A stretch of 64,000 nt of DNA from Planctomycetaceae bacterium (GTDB lineage Bacteria > Planctomycetota > Planctomycetia > Planctomycetales > Planctomycetaceae): NCBI GenBank assembly GCA_021732845.1, contig JAKFUF010000080.1, forward strand, positions 1-64,000, read 5' to 3'. Positions 59,560 through 64,000 of this stretch are shown here, piece after piece. Made by a program: the position numbers and the translations under genes. Below the pieces are notes generated by a model. It worked only from the letters and a program-made list of their open reading frames with translations, ran no database searches and had not been told where the DNA came from. The stretch's first letter is position 1. Every line of letters begins with the position of its first letter.

Positions 59560-60426
59560 TCAGGAGCGGGCGCGGTCGATCGAGGCTTGCAGCGAGCGCC
59601 GAACCAGCACTCCTGTGACATGGATGCGAAATTCCTTGGTGCCCCGCATGTCGTCGATTGGCGTGGCATGACTCCGCGCCAGCTCTGCGGCCTTGTCGAG
59701 CGAAGTTTCATCGGCGGGCAGGCCCGCCAATGCATCTCCGGCTGACTTGGCGAAGATCGGCGTGGGACCGACAGCCCCCAGGGCAATGCGGGCCGAGACG
59801 ATTTTCTCTTTCTTCGCATCCAGCACCACGGCGGTTCCCACTCCCACCACCGCGATGTCCATCTCGTTGCGGGGAATGAACCGCACATAGTGCGAGCCGC
59901 TGATGGCCGGACGCGCGGGGAACTTCAATTCAACGAGAATCTCTCCGGCTGCCAGCACGTTCTTCCCCGGCCCCGTGCAGAAGTTCTCGACGGGAACTTC
60001 GCGTGTTCCCTCTGGCCCGGCGATGACAGCCACGGCACCCAGTGCAATGAGCGAGGGGGTGGAATCGGCAGCCGGTCCCGAATTGCAGAGGTTGCCGCCG
60101 ATGCTGCCGCGGCTTTGAATCTGGATTCCGCCGATGATCCGGGCGCTGTCGGCCAGGGCCGCATACGCCTGGACCAGTCCTTCGTGCCCGTACACCTTGT
60201 AACAGGGAACAGCCGCCCCCAGCCGCAGGCCGCTGGCGGACAATTCCAACACGTTGAGTTCCGGAACCTTCTTGAGATCGACAAGCAGGTCGGGCTTGAG
60301 CCGGCCGACACGAATCTGGTCGATCAAGTCGGTTCCGCCCGCCAGGGGCCGTGCCGTTCCGTTCCGGCTGAGGAGTGCCACGGCATCCGCCACCGAATTG
60401 GGGGCCTCGTACTCAAAATCACGCAT
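59560..60426 (-). CDS. FAD-binding medium subunit of molybdenum hydroxylase
   Basis: Predicted 288 aa. FAD-binding motifs are PLAGGTDLIDQIRVG near residue 28 and GSIGGNLCNSGPAADSTPS near residue 107, the CoxM/XdhB pattern. A later IALGAVGPTPIFA strand is typical. ATG 60426 begins MRDFEYEAPNS, the standard start of the family. It is the first gene of the three-subunit operon, and the 2Fe-2S gene follows 53 bp downstream. Confidence 0.95.
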   Translation of the reverse strand: MRDFEYEAPNSVADAVALLSRNGTARPLAGGTDLIDQIRVGRLKPDLLVDLKKVPELNVLELSASGLRLGAAVPCYKVYGHEGLVQAYAALADSARIIGGIQIQSRGSIGGNLCNSGPAADSTPSLIALGAVAVIAGPEGTREVPVENFCTGPGKNVLAAGEILVELKFPARPAISGSHYVRFIPRNEMDIAVVGVGTAVVLDAKKEKIVSARIALGAVGPTPIFAKSAGDALAGLPADETSLDKAAELARSHATPIDDMRGTKEFRIHVTGVLVRRSLQASIDRARS

Positions 60427-60534
60427 GACAGGACGACCTTGGAACGTGAAACTATCGACCTCGTCCCGTCATCCTATGGGACGGGGGGATCGTTGCAAGG
60501 GAACGGCGAAGAAAATTCGGGTCGATCCGCTGCG

Positions 60535-61833
60535 TCACTTCGCCGCCACGCGATCTGCCTGTGGGACATACTTCGGCAGCGACTGCGGCGCGAAAATCGG
60601 CTTGATTTGCGCCAGACGCATCCGGCCACCGTTCATCGGCACACTGACCCAGTCTTCACCCACAAGGGGAGAAGCGTATTTCAGGAAATCGTCGGTGACA
60701 TCGTTGCCGCTTTGAGAGATCCAGTTCGACGGGAAATGGCGTTCGCTGTTGGCCACCAGGGGCAGCGGAACCTTGTCGTATCGCACCCCGTAGACATCGC
60801 CAGGATTGCGCAGAATGGTGGACATGAAACCGCTCTCGCCAGCCGCCGCCAGCAGCGCCGCCTTCTGGCCGACTTTGTACGCCTCTTCGAGGTCGACGGT
60901 GGAGGCGTAGACCATGTTGTGCCGCTGGTCCGTCCCCGGCACATTGCACCGCGCGGCCCCCTTGGCGGCCAGGCCGCGTTCGTTCAAGCCGTTCACGAGC
61001 ATTTGAGCCACGGTGACCTTGCTGGAACTGAACTGGGTGTGGCCGAAGGCGTCCTTGGTTTCGCCAATGTCGCCAATCTTGAGGCCCTCGCTCACCACCA
61101 CAACACATCGTCCGGTCTTCTTGAGTTGGTCGTTGATATTGTCCGCGATCTGGCTCAGGCTGATGGGGCGTTCGGCCAGGTAAATCTGCAGGGGCAGTTC
61201 GCGGTGCGGATCGGCAAGACGGGCGGCGGCGGGAATGAAGCCGATGGCCCGGCCCATCGCCTGCAGCACCAGCACCGGGTCGGCAGGGCAACTGCCGGAG
61301 TTCTCTTCGTTGGCGAGCTGCACCATGTGCGACCAGTAGCGGGCGACGCTGCCGTAGCCGGGCGTATGGTCGATGATCTTGAATTCGCTGTCGCCGACAT
61401 CGTTGTCGATTGTCTTGGGGACGCCCACCGCGACCAGGTCGACCCCGCGCTGCTGCGCCATCAGGGCCACCTTGTTCGCCGTGTCCATCGAGTCGTTGCC
61501 GCCGATGTAGCAGAAGTACCCAATATTGTGGGTCTTCACCACTTCGAGCACGCGATCAAAATCTTCCGTCTGCTTCTCCCGCAGCTTGTAGCGGCAGGTG
61601 CCAATGGAACCGGCGGCCGGTGTCGTCCGCAGCAGCGCGATCTCTTCCGCGGGCTGGGCCGACAGGTCCAGCAGCTCTTCCTTCAGCACGCCTTCGATGC
61701 CATGCCAGCCGCCATACACCGTGCCGATCTGCGGCAGGTCGCGGCAGGTTTCGACGAGACCCCGCAGGGTGTTGTTGATGACGGGCGAAGGACCGCCCGA
61801 CTGGGCGACAAGCAGGTTGCGGGGCGTGGACAC
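60535..61833 (-). CDS. Pyrophosphate-type 6-phosphofructokinase
   Basis: Predicted 432 aa starting at GTG 61833 (MSTPRNLLVAQSGGP). Fructose-6-phosphate and nucleotide regions are recognisable. YIGGNDSMDT replaces the ATP-type GGDGS, and PKTIDND has the Lys of the PPi-type PKTIDND. Both features match pyrophosphate-dependent enzymes, which run glycolysis reversibly. The first Asp of the usual PPi GGDDS is Asn here. It is separated from the hydroxylase operon by 110 bp on the same strand, and probably a separate unit. Confidence 0.92.
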   Translation of the reverse strand: MSTPRNLLVAQSGGPSPVINNTLRGLVETCRDLPQIGTVYGGWHGIEGVLKEELLDLSAQPAEEIALLRTTPAAGSIGTCRYKLREKQTEDFDRVLEVVKTHNIGYFCYIGGNDSMDTANKVALMAQQRGVDLVAVGVPKTIDNDVGDSEFKIIDHTPGYGSVARYWSHMVQLANEENSGSCPADPVLVLQAMGRAIGFIPAAARLADPHRELPLQIYLAERPISLSQIADNINDQLKKTGRCVVVVSEGLKIGDIGETKDAFGHTQFSSSKVTVAQMLVNGLNERGLAAKGAARCNVPGTDQRHNMVYASTVDLEEAYKVGQKAALLAAAGESGFMSTILRNPGDVYGVRYDKVPLPLVANSERHFPSNWISQSGNDVTDDFLKYASPLVGEDWVSVPMNGGRMRLAQIKPIFAPQSLPKYVPQADRVAAK

Positions 61834-62109
61834 CGGAATGATTCCTCAACTGCGAACAGACAACTTTTATGGGACGCCGAGGGGCGGATCTCACGCGCAC
61901 CGACGACTCCTCATCAGGCAACAAGCACACGCAGAGAGTATAAAAGCCCGCTTGCGGATTCCATCAGGCGAGAGGGAAGAGAATCTCGGCAATTGAGGTG
62001 CGAGTTCAAATTTCCTGCCCGTCGCGGATTTTGGCTGGCAACGATTCTTGGGAAAGCGTGAAACCGATCAGGAATCAAAGAGGATGCAAAAGGATGGGTT
62101 CGACGGTCT

Positions 62110-62160
62110 TCCAGCAACAACATCCTTTCCCATCCCCATTTAATCCTCTGCATCCTGTCC
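62110..62160. repeat. GGACAGGAT / AAAGGATG-type intergenic repeat, opposite orientation
   Basis: CATCCTTTCCCATCCCC and ATCCTCTGCATCCTGTCC read, in reverse complement, as GGACAGGATGCAGAGGAT..GGAAAGGATG, matching the pattern at 10391-10440. Upstream AAAGAGGATGCAAAAGGATG (62078-62098) can pair with it to form a hairpin. It lies between the phosphofructokinase gene and the gene cut by the window edge. Confidence 0.55.
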
Positions 62161-62190
62161 AATTCCCAGTCACATCCGTGCCAGAACCCA

Positions 62191-64000
62191 CTATTCCCCT
62201 TCAAACAGCGGTGCCAACAGGTTGTCGACGGGGGCGAAATCGTCCGTCAGAATCTGGCCGCGGGCAAAACTGAGTATGGCAGGCATCTGACCGCCATCTT
62301 TCATTGGCCCGGCATCAGTTGTTTCGGACCAGGCAAATGGTGCTGTCGGCCAATGGCCGCCAGCCTGAACCAGGTTCTCGAAATTCAGCGGCCGCATTGA
62401 ACAGGCGACGACGAATGTGTCGCGGTCGTTGGAAGGCCGGCCCTCGTTGCTCGTGAACACATAGACGTTGGGAAACACCCGTCTGACAGTGTTCACATAC
62501 CGGCCCAGAAACTGGCCGACCCGTTGCGACCGCGAGCCCTCGGCCAGTTTGTCGACCGCTTCGGCAAACGGCGCGTCGTGGGGGGCGAGCTGTTTGAGCT
62601 TCGCCTGGGCCTCGTCCGACATCATTCCACGGTAACCAAGGATAAGCCGGCCAGGGCCGCGCTCCAGTACTTCGACATCCAAAAACGGCGCGGCGGCGAG
62701 AGTCCAGTCGTCCCGGACAGTGGTCACCGGCAGGGCCGCAGGCAGCGGATGCAGATAGGCAAACCGCTCGTGGGTGGCGGTATAAAGCTGATGCACCGCA
62801 TCGCGATAGACCGCCAGGTCGAGGATTTCCCGGCCATTCAACCTGGCCAGATCCGCCAACCCTTTCCGCGTTTCAGGCGTCATTGCTTCGTTGTACCAGA
62901 GTTCATATTTGTCCCCATCCGACCAGCGGATCTGCAGTTTTTCAAACGGTTTGGCCGCGGGACACCAAGCTCCCACCACGAAGTTGGTCGGCTCCAAAGA
63001 CACGGGGATCCTGCCAGCGCAGGTCACCGTTCCCGAACCAATCTCCTGGCTGGCAGGTGGGAACTCCGTGCGCGGGAAGATGTCGATGATGTTGACCAGG
63101 TACACCCCCTCCCGCGGGCTCAGCAGCGCTTTGACCTTCTGGCTGAACTCCTCCGTGGTGAGGTGCCAGGGCACGCTGTAGTGATTGAAGGCGTCGCCGT
63201 AGACAAAGTCGTAATGCACCGCCTCAGCCGGAGCCACACGGGCGTTTTTGTGCAGAACATCGTCAATAAACTTACGGGCGTCGGCGACGTGCGACCGGAC
63301 TGCCGTCAACTTCGGATCCGCCGGCAACCCCATCGCGATCTGCACGGCCAGAACCACGGCGGGGTCAATCTCGGCCACATCAATCAATGGCTTGTTGGGG
63401 AATTTGGCTTCGATCCATCGGGGAAACACAAACCCACCGCCACCAATAAACAGCGTGCTGGTATGCCGCGACTCCCGATAGAGCTGGAACACGTCCTCCA
63501 TGTACGCCTTTTGCTCGTTCGCCAGGAGTATCAGGCCCATCGCCTCCTCCAGCGACAGCGGCTTGTCGCACACGATCTCGCGGACGAACGGGTCGTAGCG
63601 GACTTTTTCGGCGATGCTCAACGGAAACTCAACGCCTTCCGGCAGTTCCTGCAGTGGTGTTCCCAGCGACTCGCCTTGTCGGACGTGGGATAGTGTCCAA
63701 GCGGCGAGAACGGCGGTGCGAAATGTGCCCAGGCTGCCGAGGCCCGCGAGATCGCGCAGTTGGTGGTCGGACATTGCGCCCGTGATCTGCAATTTTTTTG
63801 TGGCTTGATCGTAGTTCACGCCCTCAGGCAGTTTTTCGTTGAACGCATCCTGGGGAACTTCGCGCAAAGTGATGCTGGACGTGCGCTGCCAACTGTTGGC
63901 GGAACGCTCGGTGATCCCCGCGTAAACCTGTTCGTAGTCGTAATTGAGCCGCGTGGGGTCGTCGGCATCCCAATAACTGTGCTGCAGGGCATCCAGCACC
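62191..64000 (-). CDS. Spermidine-synthase-like SAM-fold protein, N-terminus cut by window edge
   Basis: 602 codons are visible and the frame is open at the right edge, so the N-terminus is missing. The central part has the spermidine-synthase Rossmann pattern: TLFIGGGGFVFPRWIEAKFP, then IDVAEIDPAV and a later DFVYGDAFNHY. The residue between strands is G-G-G rather than the GGGEG of true synthases, so the acceptor may be different. The C-terminal 250 residues repeat parts of a fused MFS/spermidine-synthase-type protein seen in other bacteria, but I cannot define it. It lies upstream of the phosphofructokinase gene on the same strand. Confidence 0.75.
   Translation of the reverse strand, partial: VLDALQHSYWDADDPTRLNYDYEQVYAGITERSANSWQRTSSITLREVPQDAFNEKLPEGVNYDQATKKLQITGAMSDHQLRDLAGLGSLGTFRTAVLAAWTLSHVRQGESLGTPLQELPEGVEFPLSIAEKVRYDPFVREIVCDKPLSLEEAMGLILLANEQKAYMEDVFQLYRESRHTSTLFIGGGGFVFPRWIEAKFPNKPLIDVAEIDPAVVLAVQIAMGLPADPKLTAVRSHVADARKFIDDVLHKNARVAPAEAVHYDFVYGDAFNHYSVPWHLTTEEFSQKVKALLSPREGVYLVNIIDIFPRTEFPPASQEIGSGTVTCAGRIPVSLEPTNFVVGAWCPAAKPFEKLQIRWSDGDKYELWYNEAMTPETRKGLADLARLNGREILDLAVYRDAVHQLYTATHERFAYLHPLPAALPVTTVRDDWTLAAAPFLDVEVLERGPGRLILGYRGMMSDEAQAKLKQLAPHDAPFAEAVDKLAEGSRSQRVGQFLGRYVNTVRRVFPNVYVFTSNEGRPSNDRDTFVVACSMRPLNFENLVQAGGHWPTAPFAWSETTDAGPMKDGGQMPAILSFARGQILTDDFAPVDNLLAPLFEGE

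Noticed and set aside
59890-62061. 723-codon plus-strand frame
   Set aside because: It is antisense to the FAD subunit and phosphofructokinase genes, both with clear motifs.

Overview
The window reads as chromosomal DNA of a planctomycete. The markers are: high GC; a DUF1501 Tat-exported protein; several giant secreted beta-propeller proteins; a FHA/class III cyclase protein; a BlaI plus M56 (BlaR1-like) sensor pair with a very long extracytoplasmic tail; fused thioredoxin/protease and PAP2/glycosyltransferase proteins; a vault-shoulder-like SPFH protein; and many intergenic palindromic repeats. The lineage is inferred from family content, since no rRNA gene is present. Shine-Dalgarno sites are often weak, so several starts are my choice among in-frame candidates.

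Layout. 1-7.4 kb (minus strand): a YdjC/ChbG deacetylase (cut by the window edge), a GT2 glycosyltransferase, a thioredoxin-trypsin fusion and a WD40 lipoprotein. 7.4-8.0 kb: a gene graveyard with pieces of a formylglycine-generating-enzyme-fold protein, an Avd-like diversity-generating-retroelement accessory protein and an AHSA1/SRPBCC protein. 8.1-14.3 kb: a TIM-barrel isomerase, a YggS protein, a transposase relic, tRNA-Glu(CTC), coaX, a sigma-70 factor and lgt. 14.3-22 kb: a POTRA-type exported protein, transposase relics, a lipid kinase, a lipoprotein, an EAL relic and an FHA-GAF-like-cyclase. 22-26.5 kb (minus): DUF1501, PIG-L deacetylase, PQQ-type propeller, HpcH/HpaI aldolase. 27-38.7 kb: DUF2721, a stand-alone asparagine-synthase-like enzyme, the BlaI/M56 pair, an M20 peptidase and a TlpA-like thioredoxin. 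38.9-51.2 kb: the vault-like fusion, PAP2-GT2, a YVTN propeller, a D-cysteine-desulfhydrase-like enzyme, PilZ, small secreted and SET proteins, and HU. 51.4-55.2 kb: a class II terpene cyclase followed by a DUF116-polyprenyl synthase fusion. 55.2-64 kb (minus): an FAD oxidase, a three-subunit molybdenum hydroxylase, a PPi-type phosphofructokinase and a spermidine-synthase-like protein cut by the right edge.

Likely functional units are the terpene cyclase/DUF116-polyprenyl synthase pair, the FAD/2Fe-2S/Mo hydroxylase subunits, the BlaI repressor with its M56 sensor and twin operators, and the tRNA-Glu/coaX arrangement. The candidates most worth following up are the vault-shoulder-like fusion, the giant M56 sensor ending in a SecD-like domain, the terpenoid gene pair, the diversity-generating-retroelement relic, and at least six families of dispersed palindromic repeats, one of which appears to supply the start codon of a SET-domain gene.
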